DNA of 64,000 nucleotides from Cryptomeria japonica (GCF_030272615.1 NC_081414.1:51679136-51743135), one strand, 5' to 3'. Numbered from the stretch's first letter, positions 34,144 to 46,299 are shown. Notes: a model not told the origin generated them from the sequence alone. Numbers and translations are program-made.

Positions 34144-34317
34144 GAGAAGATATCTACAGTATTAAGGAGAAGATGTGATGCAGAAAGAGAGATATCTTTG
34201 TATATTTCCAAGTGGAGAAGATGTGAAGCGGAGAAGATATCTGCAGTATTAAGGAGAAGATGTGATGCAGAAAGAGAGATATCTTTGTATATTGCCATCA
34301 ATGCCAAAGGGGGGGAT
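34144..34317 (+). repeat. 87-bp tandem duplication and polypurine tract before the 3' LTR
   Basis: A block beginning GAGAAGATATCT at 34144 recurs at 34231 (shared part about 63 bp). The polypurine tract AAAGGGGGGGAT (34306-34317) directly precedes the TG of the 3' LTR at 34318. Copia-B and Copia-C have closely similar tracts on the minus strand. Confidence 0.85.
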
Positions 34318-35849
34318 TGTTGGCATATGTGCAGAGTATGTTGACATGGTGATATTGTGTTGTCATTGATGTCAATATGCTGAAGAGTGAACTAGTAATA
34401 TGCTGAAGAGTGAACCGGTAATATGTTGAAGATGAACTGGTTTATTGAAGTTAAGCAACTGGCAAAGTGAACCGGTATAATGTTGTGAACTGGTATATGT
34501 GCAAAAGGTGAAGCGGTATGTTTGTCCAAGTGAATCGGTATATGGAGTGTTCTCTATCAAGGTTTAATATGGTATGACTATCGGTTGATAGTTCCAGCGT
34601 CAAGGTTTCCAGTTGAAGTGTTTCAAGCCTGTGTGATTCAACCGATGGCATTGTGTGATGAGTTAGCATTGTAATGGAGATCAGATCGTGTTGCCACATC
34701 AGCCTCATGCACGTGAAGGATCTTGCATGAAGGGGATTGATCCTATCTACCTCAGAAATATGCGAAGTCCCTACAAACGGTGAAGAATGCGTGATGGGTT
34801 ATCGCCTCCAAGAAGTGGTGAAGAACGAACGATGGAGAATGTCTTGAGATCTATTCAAGACCATTGTATTCAAATGTAAAGGATTCAATGGTCAGGATTG
34901 AACCAATTCAATTGCTCAACTGAAATGTTTAGGGTTTAGGGTTTATGCTACCGACCTATCTGTTTCCTATAAGGTCGATGTTGTGTTTGATGTTGAGGTT
35001 GTTGGCAAATGTTGTGTGTGTATCTAAGTGTAGAGATACGCGATTCTTGCCATACCAAATAAGAGAATTGATACCTACAAAGTGTGTGTGTAGAAGGAAG
35101 GAACTAAACTGGATCTGCATTGGCATTGAGTGATATTACCAGATCATTGTAATACCTGTTGATCTCTAATCACTTCAACTATTGGAAAATCCCTTAACAA
35201 GGTAGCTTTAACTGTCTTGATGTAAATCCTTTAACAGGGTGGCTCAAAGCCATTGAGTTCATAAAATCCTTTAACAAGGTAACCCTTAATAGGGTTTAAC
35301 CCTTAATCGGGTATTCTAGGCATCCCTTAACTGGGTGATCCCTAACAGGATCGGTTCCTAACAAAACCTATTGTAATAGTCTTTAACTAGATTAGGCTCC
35401 TAACAGAGTGGACTTCTAAAGAGTTCAAAAACAACTTGTGGGTATTCATCCCCACCGTGGTTTTTCCCAGTTGGGTTTCCACGTGAAAAATATGCATGTC
35501 ATGTGTGATGCCTCTTTCATGTGATGTTTTGTTATTTCTTGTTTAGTGGTGAATCATGTTGATTTAGAAAATTATTGTATCTCAGAATGATAGAATATCT
35601 GTTTATGCATAAGGATAAAGTGGAAATGAGGAAGTAGGTTGTATGGAAAGCTAAGTGTTGCCGGTTTATGTCTTTCACAGTCTCATTATGTTTAACCGGT
35701 AGTAATATGGTTTAGACCAGTATTGGTGTTTGTCTATCAAGTGCACTGTTTGCAGTCAAACCGGTTCAGGAGAAGATATTGTGTCTATACTGATTCACCC
35801 CCCCCTCTTAGTACCAGTTTGGTACTCACTATTCATGATTGAGTTATCA
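34318..35849 (+). repeat. 3' LTR of Copia-A
   Basis: 1532 bp, direct repeat of 28319-29852, with intact TG/CA ends and a second copy of the mini-hairpin array (35190-35425). It is followed by the target duplication GTATC. Confidence 0.95.
35190..35425 (+). repeat. Mini-hairpin array, Copia-A 3' LTR copy
   Basis: Same array as 29191-29420, somewhat more decayed. For example, the GATCC/GGATC module is intact, while the GGTTC/GAACC module has lost its first pairing G. In contrast, GGCTCAAAGCC near 35231 is a clean stem here but broken in the 5' copy. Confidence 0.8.
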
Positions 35850-35854
35850 GTATC

Positions 35855-37232
35855 CACGTTGACCTTTAGCGGTCTGAATAAGAGAGACAACTTTTGCCAA
35901 TAATAATGCAATCCTTATGATTTCAAATCATATTGGACATGCCACTATTATTATAGGGTATCATAAATTAGGTCACATGAAACATTCTCCATGCCTCTAA
36001 AGTACAATCTAGTGCATGTTGAATACTTTCAATTGTAGCTCAAAGGAAAATACCATTGATTGGGTATGTGCATTCTCTATTGTGTACCAACCATTAGATC
36101 TAGTATTTAATGTACTTTGACTTTATTTTTGTGGGTATTAAGGATTGGAGGTTTGAACACAATTATTATTATAAAAATCATTAAAAAAAATCCCTAATTA
36201 GAATCATTATGAGCACTTGTCTTCAAATATCCTTATTTGAGGATGAAATCCTATATATCTATTAGAGGTTGAAGGATGAAAACCCTCTTGGCTAAAGGAG
36301 TGATCTCACCCAAAGGTCACATTTGAACTTTCTTGGTGACATATCTCAATGAAAATGAGTTTGCATGACATTATAGTTGTCATGGGTTCTATTATTATAT
36401 TTTTATCTTTTAGTTGTGGCTATGCATCCATTATTGCTATTATTGGTGTATATTATTATATTTTTAGTATTGCCATTTCCATAATAATATTTATAATGTA
36501 TTGCATCCCATTAATACAAGAATTACTCTCTCTATAATGTATTTCACATGTTCATGGGACTAATGTGTAACTTAGTAAATCAAGTTAAAACATAAATTAT
36601 GTTTTGTGACCTAGGGTTATCTTAGTCTTGACTATATTATTAAAATCCAAAATCTTTTTGTTGGGTTATTAGCATTAATAAATATAGACCATGCGAAATA
36701 TAGGGTTTATAAGATCAAGTAAACATTTAAATCTACAATTTATTTGAATTATTGAACTTGACCTATAATATTAATTTTTTAATGTTATACAAATTTGGAG
36801 ATAAAATTCTAGACTTGCTTAAATAATTTTTTTATTATTAGCATTTAATTAGAAAAGTGATGAAAAAAAGAGGGTTTATAAGTTATACTTGTGAATACTA
36901 AATCTTTTAGATATTATCTCAAATATATGGTTGTAGCATTATAAATAATATCAAGTAAGTAGGTTTTAACTAATAACTATAGAAGGTTTAATTAATATTA
37001 GCAGTTATATCTAGCAAGGTCATTATAGCAATACCATATCATATCACTTAAATTATATTTTTTAAGGGTATTTAAGGAATATTGACATTAATATTTGTTA
37101 GGGACATTATAGTGCTTAATTATATTAGGTTTTCACATTCATAGTTTGTATCTATGTTGTTTCTAGATTAGATTATGTATGAATTTTTATTATCAACATT
37201 TTGGATCATACTTTATGATCCATAATCAAGAC
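35855..37232. other. AT-rich spacer, no gene seen
   Basis: No convincing ORF, RNA gene or repeat family. A 62-codon hydrophobic frame at 36349-36537 looks like chance in T-rich sequence. The last five bases (AAGAC) are the left target duplication of Gypsy-D. Confidence 0.6.
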
Positions 37233-37682
37233 TGTCGACACATAAATCTGTCTACTAATTAAATAAATATTTGATATTTATTTAATGTACTAATACGCCT
37301 CTATTAATTAAATTCACATTTAATTAATTAATTCAACCCCCATTCTTCTATTTTAATTAAATAAATTGCATAAATTTATTTAAATTAAAATCCCTAAATA
37401 TAGTCCAGTTATTAAATAAATCTAATTTATTTAATTTCTCTCATTCCTCTCATTTAAATGAATTCAACCTTTATTTAAAATCACAAATCAAATTCCCCTT
37501 TTAAATAAATCAATATTTATTTAAAATCCCCCCCCCTTCCCCCCACTTGCATTTTCCTACAACTCGAAGTGACACATTTAAATAGATTTTTATTTTTAAT
37601 AAAAACCTATTTACCCACACCCACCTCTTTCTAGATACTTCTAGATTTTTCTAAAACCCTCCTAGACTCTTCTAACCCCTTC
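37233..37682 (+). repeat. Truncated 5' LTR of Gypsy-D
   Basis: It aligns with the start of the 3' LTR (53008-53204 then 59891 to about 60129), sharing the start TGT.GACACATAAATCTG and the CTTCTAGATTTTTCTAAAACC block. It stops matching after CTTCTAACCCCTTC. The last ~800 bp of the LTR, with the TATA box region seen at 60514, are missing. Confidence 0.85.
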
Positions 37683-38317
37683 AGACACCCAAGCGACATC
37701 AACAACCCCATCAGATAAAACCCCTGCAATAGCTGCTGACAAATCTTTCACATCCGCTGACATCCCTATAACATACAACAATAGAGTTCTAGCAAGTGAT
37801 TCCGAGACAGATTCACATGAGTACGAATGGGGTTCTTTAGCTTCACAGTTATCTGAAGATGATTCCCCTAGTCCTCTTGTAGACAAAAGTATTGAAGGAG
37901 AAGCATGGATTGAACACTTTTGGGATTCTGATCCTGAAGATACTTCATGAATGGATAGGTCACCTCCCTAGCTCGATTACAAGGAGGACAGTACTAACGA
38001 TGACCTTGATTCCTCCATACTTACCCTAACAGATGCATCCTATGAACTTAACCTGATCGATGAAGCCATGTCAATTATTCAGCCAAAACTTATTGATTGG
38101 AACCAACAAGATCCCCCACACCTTGACACCTTCCAAAATGATGATGTGATCATAGACTTTATTGAATTACATGATGACACACCAAGCGAGGATCACAAGG
38201 CTGGATTCGATATTCAACTTAACAACGTGACTTACTTTTGAGAGAATGCTAAACCTTTCAGTCGCAAAAATATTACAATCAAAACAAGATCCTTAAGTGA
38301 AAACCACACTCTAGCAC
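37683..38317 (+). pseudogene. Acidic coding remnant upstream of Gypsy-D reverse transcriptase
   Basis: The plus-strand frame reads as an acidic, Ser/Asp/Glu-rich protein (SDSETDSHEYEWGSL, QLSEDDSPSPLVDKS, EHFWDSDPED) with a few stops. It resembles the linker between protease and reverse transcriptase of Tat-type polyproteins. No protease motif is visible, consistent with the upstream deletion. Confidence 0.5.
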
Positions 38318-39480
38318 TTGTGGAAACAAAAAGTAAAAACAAAGGACACATCCAACAATGAAAACCTCTTTGAGGCAGCTAAGGATGGAAGGTTTTACAT
38401 TCTCCCCTTCAACATTAATCAGGAGAGATCATCTATTCTCATAGAAGAGACAAGGGAAGTCAATCTAGGGGCACCAAAAAATCCACACATACTACATCTA
38501 GCAGAATCACGAACTCCAGCAGAAGATCCTGATTTTATAGAGTTCTTTCGCAAGCGACAAATCAATTTTGCATGGTCCTATGCAGATATGCTAGGATTAG
38601 ATCCAAAACTCATAATGCATCATTTGATAGTAGTAGAAGAAGCAAAACCGATAAAATTAAAGCTCAGGAAGATGCATAGTCAGATTGTACTCTTAGTAAA
38701 AGACGAACTGAAGAAGCAATTAGATGTGGGTTTCATAAGACCCATTGACCATGCAGAATGGATCTCCAACCTTGTACCGGTTGCAAAACCAACTGGGGGC
38801 ATCTGTATCTGTATGAATTTTAGATATCTCAACAAATCATGTCCTAAGAACAACTTCCCTTTTCCAAACATTGATATGATTGTGGACCTCACAACAGGAC
38901 ATGCAATGCTATCACTCATGGATGGATTTTCAGGATACAACCAGATAAAGATTGCTCCAGAGGATCAACACAAAATAACTTTTACATGCCCATGGGGTAC
39001 ATAATATTGGAATGTAATGGCATTCAGTCTAAAAAATGCAGGTGCCACATAGCAAAGGGAAATGCCTACCATCTTCCACGACATGATGTATATTATATGG
39101 ATGACTTACTAGCTAAATCATTAATAAGAGAGGGACACCTGACCATACAAGACAAATTATTCAATAGACTAGAGAAATATAATGTACACCTAAATCCAAA
39201 GAAGTGTGTCTTTGGGGTAACCTCCAGGAAGCTCCTAGGATACATTGTCTCAAACAAAGGAATTGAGGTTGATCCCACAAAGGTCAAAGCAATTTTGGAA
39301 ATGATACGTCCTAGGAACATCAATCAGTTAAGAACATTACAAGGAAGGATACAATCAATCCGGTGCTTCATTGCACAATTGGCCGAAAAATGTCACCCTT
39401 CACACATTTTCTTCACACAAATGTTTGTTTCAAATGGCAAGAGAATTGCTAGCAAGCATTCCAGCAGCTAAAGTAATACC
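38318..39480 (+). pseudogene. Gypsy-D reverse transcriptase
   Basis: Recognisable Ty3/gypsy RT: KPIKLKLRKMHSQI, VKDELKKQLDVGFIRPI, NLVPVAKPTGGICICMNFRY, then LSLMDGFSGYNQIKI, an in-frame stop (TAA near 39001), AFSLKNA, and the catalytic YMDD in VYYMDDLLAK (about 39090-39115). LGYIVSNKGIEVDPTKVKAI and RTLQGRIQSI follow. Disrupted by stops and a frame change at about 39000-39060. It would copy element RNA to DNA; this copy is dead. Confidence 0.9.
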
Positions 39481-40200
39481 TAATGATGCCACCATTACTG
39501 ACACCACCATCTCTAGATAGGCCATTATTGTTATACATATCAGCTACAGCTACGACCTTAGGTGTCTTACTCGCACAACATAATGCAGAAGGCAAAGAAT
39601 GTGCAGTATACTACATTTCCAGAACATTGGTAGGGTATGAACTCAATTATACCCCTATTGAACGAGCCCTGTAGCCATGATTTTATCAGCAACCAAACTA
39701 AGTCACTACATGGTGACATAGAATATATAACTCATTGCCAAGATAGATCCAGTCAAATATCTACTTAGTAAAGCAGCGCTAATAGGTCATTTGGAAAAGT
39801 GGGTTATGCTCCTCAATGAATTTGACATAGAGTATGTGGACCAAAAATTAATCAAAGGGAAAGTCATTGCAGATCAGTTGGCTGAAGTACCACTCATAGG
39901 AGACCATCCACTCATCTCAAATTTTCTAGATGAGGAGATCTTCACAGTACTACCAACACGACAATGTAAGTTATATTTTGATGACTCATACACTAGACAT
40001 GGTTTAGGTGCTGGCATTCTTTTTATCACACCTCAAGGTGACATCATTCCAAAATCATATCGACTCACATTCCCATGCACAAACAACAAAGCAAAGTATG
40101 AAGCCTTGATTATAGGACTAAGAATGTCCATACAATGGAACTTAAAGGAGCTATAGGTCTATTGCGATTCTATAACTAATTGTTTGATAGGTCAATGATG
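39481..40200 (+). pseudogene. Gypsy-D RNase H and second (Tat-type) RNase H
   Basis: The first RNase H shows LLLYISATATTLGVLLAQ, CAVYYISRTLVGYELNYTPI and, after stops, WVMLLNEFDIEYVDQKLIKG (39797-39860). A second RNase H-like domain begins CKLYFDDSYTRHGLGAGILF (about 39965) and continues FPCTNNKAKYEALIIGLRMS. Two RNase H domains in tandem are a mark of the Tat lineage. Multiple stops follow after 40156. Confidence 0.8.
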
Positions 40201-40639
40201 AAGACCAAACTTAGGATGATAAGCTCATGCCTTACAAGAAAATGGTTGATAGATTCAAAGAATTATTCATAGCTATAACTTTTGAGCAGATTCTTTGAGA
40301 TCAGAACAGAGCTACAGATGCAATGGATACCATAGCCTCTCTCCTCGATCTACCACAAAACTCAACACGCTATGAGTTCTTAGTTGAACAACTTTGGATC
40401 TTGCTTATGATATCCCAAAATCCGAGATGGTATGTCAACTCATTGGTCCTGATTCCCCATGGTATGGAGAATTTTACGCTTACCTAGGCGATCAAATCCT
40501 TCCACCTAACCAATCAAAAAACCAATGCAAAACCTTCATACGCCAATCCGCTTGATACACCATCATTGCTGAAACCCTATACCAACGAGGTCTTGATGGT
40601 ACTCTCCTCTGATATCTAGAGAAAGGTGAGGTGACCACA

Positions 40640-41920
40640 ACTTTAGAAGAAGTACATGAAGGTATCTTTGGGTCTCATTCAAGTGGCCCTTCATTGGCTA
40701 AAAATATCATGTAGGCAGGATACTATTGGCTCTCTATAGAAAAAAACTCCTACTACTTTGTTAGAAAGTGCAAGAAGTGCCAAGTTCACAGAGATTTGAT
40801 ACATGCCTCAACACAAGAATTGCAACCTACCACAACAACATGGCCCTTTTGTTAGTGGGGATTGGACCTTGTGGGTAAAATCCATCCATCTTCATCCAAT
40901 GGTCACAACTTCATCATTACCGCCACATAATACTTCACCAAATGGACCGAAGTTGTTCCACTCACTCAAGTCACTAGCAAGTAGATCACTTCATTCATTC
41001 TCAATTACATCATCTGCCAGTATGTTGTACCCATTTCCATCATTACAGATAACGAGCTTCCTTTCAAAAATTAGGATGTCTATGAACTCTATGATTCCTC
41101 TATAGAAAAAAAATCCTACTACTTTGTTAGAAAGTGCAAGAAGGGCCAAGTTCACAGAGATTTGATACATGCCTCAACACAAGAATTGCAACCTACCGCA
41201 ACACCATGGCGCTTTTGTCAGTGGGGACTGGAATTTGTGGGTAAAATCCATCCATCTTCATCCAATGGTCACAACTTCATCATTACTGCCACATAATACT
41301 TCACCAAATGGACCAAAATTGTTCCACTCACTCAAGTCACTAGCAAGTAGATCACCTCATTCATTCTCAATTACATCATCTGCTAGTATGTTGTACCCGT
41401 TTCCATCATTACGGATAACGAGCTTCCTTTCAAAAATTAGGATGCCTATGAACTCTATGACAAGTTTCATATCCAACACCGTTTCTCCACCCCATATTAC
41501 CCACAAGGAAATGGTCAAGCAGAAGCCTCAAACAAGAAAATATTGAGGATCCTCAAGAAAAAAGTCAATGATGTCGGTCGTGATTGGCACATTCATTTGA
41601 ATCCAACACTATGGGCATATCAAACTAGCATTCAAACCCCTACCGATGCAACCCCATACTCACTCATATATGGAGTTGAGGGTATCTTGACTATTGAGGT
41701 AGAATTACCATCTCTATGGGTTTCCTTGCACAATTTAATTACTGATGAAGAGTACTAGGTCTCATGTCTTCAAGACTTGGAACTGCTTGATAAGAAGTGA
41801 CATGCTACCTACCTCAAAGCCTATCAACAACACATGAGAAGAAGCTAAAATCATAGAGTCAAACCTTTCACATTTGAGGTAGGAGATATTGTTCTTAGAG
41901 AGAATCCTCACAATCATCTT
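40640..41920 (+). pseudogene. Gypsy-D integrase with internal duplication
   Basis: The zinc-binding end is seen in YYFVRKCKKCQVHRDLIH. The core includes NGHNFIITATKYFTKW, ISIITDNELPFKN, then FSTPYYPQGNGQAEASNKKI. A 366-bp direct repeat (40735-41100 and 41101-41466) duplicates the zinc-binding and first core region, so this protein could not fold normally. The rest (WAYQTSIQTPTDATPYSLIY, then a GDIVL motif) is ordinary Ty3/gypsy integrase. Several stops are present. Confidence 0.85.
40735..41466 (+). repeat. 366-bp tandem duplication inside integrase
   Basis: TATAGAAAAAAA...TCCTACTACTTTG at 40735 recurs at 41101. The copies run to a junction inside TATGAACTCTATGA and differ at scattered positions, mostly transitions, so the duplication is older than the latest decay. 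Confidence 0.93.
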
Positions 41921-42320
41921 ACATCTATTTTACATCATCAACCATGTCATTTTACATTTTCAAAAATTATACATGATTCATCTGCATATAAACATCATAT
42001 AAATAGAATCAACATCATCACATACATCCAATATAAAACTGCATCTACATATCAATATCATCATCATACAGATAGATCAAATCTAACATCATCACATATA
42101 TCAGATATAACCCACATCCACATATCAAATCATATCATCAGCTTGCATAAAACAATCATATCATCACATAAATGCATATCATATCATCATTGCCAAAACT
42201 AAGATCTCATCAAAATAAAGTACACATGTATCAGAATACAATGATGTCAAAAACATCGGTTACCAAGAGCCATCCAAGTATAAGTATAGTAACAAAAGCA
42301 AAGGACACCTCAAATGCCAC
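41921..42320. other. ATC/CAT-rich low-complexity spacer
   Basis: Repeated CATATCATCATC- and ACATCATCACATA-like phrases, no ORF. It separates the integrase end from the antisense PMD gene and would be the shared 3' region of both. Confidence 0.6.
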
Positions 42321-42329
42321 TCGCTCCAG

Positions 42330-44300
42330 ATGTCATGGCTCCACCACCACCGCCACCCTCACCATCCTACTAAGGAGGACCCATCACACCCTCACTGCTC
42401 TGACCTCTTTGAGATCACTCTGATCTTGCCCGTCGCATCTAGGAGTATCTTATCACCCACTGACTACTAGGCACCACCTGCTCATATATTCCTCGCCAAT
42501 AATAAATCTCAGCTTCGGCCCGACGCATCTCCCTCATCACCTCACCTGTGGCACCCTGTTCCTATACTCCCTCTAAAGCTCAGACCCTATCTTGTAGCTA
42601 CCTCAATTTGTCTACTACATCATCCCTCTCCCTAAGAAAATCAGTCAGCTTTGCCCCCGTACAAAAAGATGGACATTCCTGGCAACAATCTTTGCATGTT
42701 TGTCCTCTAACTCGACCTCCAAATCCCTAATATGACCCTTGGCGATGGTCAGGCGAGTTTGTAGCCACTCTATCATGAACTCTCAAAGGTCCCCCTATCT
42801 ACCACCTACAGCTTTGTGTCCCTCCTCTATAGATACATCTCCACCTGCATCTCCAACCACACCACCACCTCCTCCCTCTCCCCTCTCTCCTACTGCTGCA
42901 AGTGTTGGTCCCTGTCTTAGCCATAAAGGAAGCCCACCCCTGCCTCTCCTCAAACCCCCACCTCCACCTCCTCCACCCCCATCTCCACCCCCATCTCCAC
43001 CTCCTCTACCTCCTCCTCCACCCCCACCCCCATCTCCATCTCCTCTACCTCCTCCTCCAACCCCATCTCCACCTCCTCCACCTCCTCCACCTCCTCCACC
43101 TCCCCCATCTCCACCTCCACCACCTCCTCCACCTCCCCTATCTAATATCCTCCTCCTCCTCCTCCTCCTCCTCCTTGTCATCCTCAAAAGGTGGCACTGA
43201 CTCTGCTCGATCTGAAATCTGTGGAAAGGAATGTGCGGCCAAATATTGCGCATACTCAGTTATTATCCCCACATCTACCACCTCTACTTGATATGACCAT
43301 GGTATCACCTGTAAAGTCTAAAACTTTGCTAAGGCTTGATTGTAGGGAAATACAGGCCCCCACTGGAATCTCTCTCGGACAACTCTATCATACTCTCCGA
43401 AACCCCGTGGCATACCCTGTGTCCAACCAAATTGCCTTATCACTCGACCGAGCATATGTCTCTCAACTACATAAGTTATCTGCCCAATCAAGAATCACAC
43501 TATGTATATGTAGGGCATCGCCTCTGCGTCATCTTCCCACTACTCACAATCCAGGTAGGGACGACATATCATTGAATCTAAATCATCCAGCATCCATCGC
43601 CAATACTCCAGATTCCCCAGCTGGGGTAGTTTCATCATCCCTCCATACATATACACATAGGGATGATCAATTGCCCTAAATCCCATACATACTAGTCTCA
43701 TAATAGGTAAGTGCTCCCATGCCTCGATATGAAGCAAAGTGATCCCTATGCCTAGTGAGGTGATGCCATGGTAAATCACCTCATACAAATCTCTGTACAA
43801 ATGGGCCAATACACACGACCCCCATGCATATCAAGTTCCCTCGCTAGCCATCTACTCGATGACCTATCCCCAGCCAACAACAAGACCATGTGACCTCTGA
43901 TCAGGGAATAAGATCCCCCCAATGATCCTTGATATAGGTTCATATAAACCAACAATATCTTCCCATGGGATGGATCTATCATAGGCCTCTAACTCTGTAT
44001 AGGGGAACACTCGCCGAAGTGCTACCTCACCTGTAGCATTGTCATAAGTAACTAGCTCCCTAGTGATCGGAATATGCAAAATCCTCCAGACATCCTCCAG
44101 TGTAACTAACATCTCTCCCATCTCCAGGTGGAATGCACAGGTCTCATTATGCCACCGCTCGGCCAACGCAATCAGTAGTCCATGATTCATACAAATCATG
44201 GGTAGATGCATCATATCAAAAAGTCCTACATCACATATGTAGTCAACCTCAAGGTCTATCAACAGATCATGCATACGTTGTGTGGCTAGATGCCTCTGTC
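42330..44300 (-). pseudogene. Antisense plant mobile domain (PMD) gene within Gypsy-D
   Basis: On the minus strand from about 44274: ICMNHGLLIALAERWHNETC, FHLEMGEMLVTLEDVWRILH (the hallmark of the plant aminotransferase-like/mobile domain), IIGGILFPDQRSHG, then after frame changes WLARELD, HIEAWEHLPIMR, EYWRWMLDD and VERHMLGRVIRQFGWTQGMP (about 43400-43470). An acidic run follows (EDDKEEEEEEED), then a low-complexity tail (42930-43170) and a coiled-coil-like C-terminus (TRLTIAKGHIRDLEVELEDK, about 42680-42770). PMD proteins occur as host genes (MAIN/MAIL1) and inside transposons; their biochemical role is unsettled. Several frameshifts and stops. The 5' end is cut off by Copia-B at 44384. Confidence 0.82.
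42930..43170. repeat. (CCWCCT)n-type minisatellite in the PMD tail
   Basis: A long irregular run of CCTCCACC and CCCCATCT units. On the minus strand it encodes Glu/Val- or Gly-rich repeats depending on frame. The plus-strand poly-proline ORF is its shadow. Confidence 0.9.
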
Positions 44301-44383
44301 ACATCTACAATACTCCTAGGTGATCCTCCTACACAATCGAACAAAAGTGTCAATTTCTTTGCTAGGCAAAAATATGACTATTA

Positions 44384-45929
44384 TGTTAATCTAAGAGGAT
44401 CTGATTAATACTGAGAGGGGGGGGGGGTGAATCAGTATTAACATTAATTTGAAATCAGAAATTCAGACTCATAAAACTTTCACCAAATCAAATATAGATC
44501 AACACTAGAGTCATTTACCAGTGTCGGTATCTATTGACAAACATCTGTTAAACTGATATATCAATGCTGCACATTAAGTGCTCATTAACCATGCATAAAC
44601 TGAAAGTACATAAAACCATCACATCAAAAACATTCACCATATGAACACCAAGATCTTCACGTGGAAACCCAAATAGGGAAAAACCATGGTGGGAATTGGT
44701 ACCCACAATTATTTTGCACTCTTTCGAAATGCACCTTGTTAGGAGCCAAGCCCGGTTAGAAGCTTACATTGATGCCCTATTAGGAGCAGAACCTATTAGG
44801 AGTCACCCGATTAAGGGATTTGCCTAAACCCTATTAGGAGATTTGATCTATTAGGATCAACCTCGCAAGAGGATTTAGAAATCAGATATTGAGTTACCCT
44901 GTTAGGGGATTTTACAATGTGAGGCCTGTTAGGACCTACTTGGTTAAGGGATTTTAGCTGTCGTAATTGTTAGAGAACAATAGTGAATGATCTGTGTAAA
45001 ACACTCAACTGCTTGCTTGATCAGATCCAATTAAGTTCTAAGTCTACATCACTTTGGTAGATCTTCTCACACACCCTAGTTCGACTTCACACACTTCTCA
45101 AAATCACCGACACTTCAAAACATCAACCTTACCAACATAAATAACCTTTACAACTAGGTCAACATCAAAACCCTAAGACTTACTACATAGATCATCACAG
45201 ATCTTTAAAACTCATTATAGATCATCATATGGATCATTACAATTAATTACAAATCAATATTAGTTATTGAATGATCATAAATCATCACAACCAGTCGATT
45301 TGGTACAAAGTCAAACCCTTAGCTCATTCCGCTAAGCACTTTGTACATTCCCAAGAAATTCACTCTCCAAACACACCAAAACATCTTTCAAACACATCAT
45401 CCAGTTTGTGTCACGTTATCATCAACATGTGAACTTGATGTAGATCACCGCCAATCCAAAAATCATTACCGGTCAAGAGAATTCTTTACTAGTCCTTAAA
45501 CCCTAGCAAAAAATCAACAGAACTTATAAACATAACTTTTGGTTGTCACAACATGATGCAGTTCTAGTCAGATACATCTTACAATGATAGAAACTTACAT
45601 TCAAAACCACAAAACCTCAATCATCACCAATCACCAGATACAATCATAATATTTCCTCGTTTACCGATTAAGGTCCTAATTCTCAGTTTCTTGATTCTTT
45701 CATGGTAAGCCCTCTCTGGTAGACCAAAAGATTTAGATGACACAATACATAATAAGTAAACATAAGTAGACATGAATAAACATATTTTCCATCAATGACA
45801 ACATAAATAACTAATCAAAGTCATCCATCATGCAATCTTAATCTCTTCATCACAATGTCATCTCAAACAATCTTGTACTGATTCAGTCATCATTCTCCAT
45901 CTGTATCAGTTATGCCAGACATGCCAACA
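44384..45929 (-). repeat. Copia-B 3' LTR
   Basis: 1546 bp, direct repeat of 50365-51903. It has the G-run (complement of the C-run motif) near 44418, the conserved block at about 44655-44710 and the mini-hairpin array at 44727-44958. Confidence 0.95.
44727..44958 (-). repeat. Mini-hairpin array, Copia-B 3' LTR
   Basis: In element orientation, modules include TTGATC-CTAATA-GATCAA (44843-44860), AGGTC-CTAACA-GGCCT (44922-44937), TGCTC-CTAATA-GGGCA (44773-44788) and AAGCTT-CTAACC-GGGCTT (44748-44765). Imperfect pairs in the last three are G-T (G-U in RNA) in the sense orientation and would be A-C on the other strand. Confidence 0.85.
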
Positions 45930-46299
45930 ATATCCCCCTTTAGAATTGATGGCAACACTAAACATCAACATACTCAATTAATACTGTTCTGCTATGTTGT
46001 GGACCTTCTCTACAACTCTTCTCTTCTCTATTGCACCTAATCTGTCGGTTACACTTTATCTTCAATTACACATCTTCTCCTCTTGATCATATGTCTTTTC
46101 TTATGACTAATAATATTTCTTCTCCCCCTTTGACAACAATGGCAAAGGTGCATAAGCATAAAAAATCATCAAATCTGTTGCTTTTGTCTTCAACATGTTT
46201 GCAAACTCATCTAAGCTGCTCCCCCTGTGGAGTAGCCTACATCTTATCAATCCAAAGTGAAAAATAGTCATGAAGCCCACTGGATTGATGCATCATGCA

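Larger units (their letters stand above)
28319..35849 (+). mobile_element. Copia-A: complete, decayed Ty1/copia retrotransposon
   Basis: It is flanked by an exact 5-bp target duplication GTATC (28314-28318 and 35850-35854). LTRs are 28319-29852 and 34318-35849. It has an initiator-Met-type primer site, the gene order gag, protease, integrase, reverse transcriptase, RNase H (the Ty1/copia order), and a polypurine tract (34306-34317). The single polyprotein frame is broken by 11 internal stops (10 TAG, 1 TGA) and one small deletion. The leading TG of the 5' LTR has mutated to TA. LTR copies differ visibly by many transitions, so the insertion is not recent. Confidence 0.95.

Noticed and set aside
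28319-35849. Copia-A and Copia-B read as one recombined element or an inversion pair
   Set aside because: Each has its own distinct exact target duplication and its own LTR pair, so they are independent insertions.
36349-36537. 62-codon hydrophobic ORF, possible small membrane protein
   Set aside because: T-rich DNA gives Ile/Phe/Leu-rich frames by chance; no family similarity or conserved context.
41169-41546. 125-codon ORF similar to another at 40803-41105
   Set aside because: Similarity comes from the 366-bp duplication; both are out-of-frame readings of the integrase gene.
42739-43200. 153-codon plus-strand ORF rich in proline
   Set aside because: It is the complement of the low-complexity tail of the antisense PMD gene; no domain or start context supports it.
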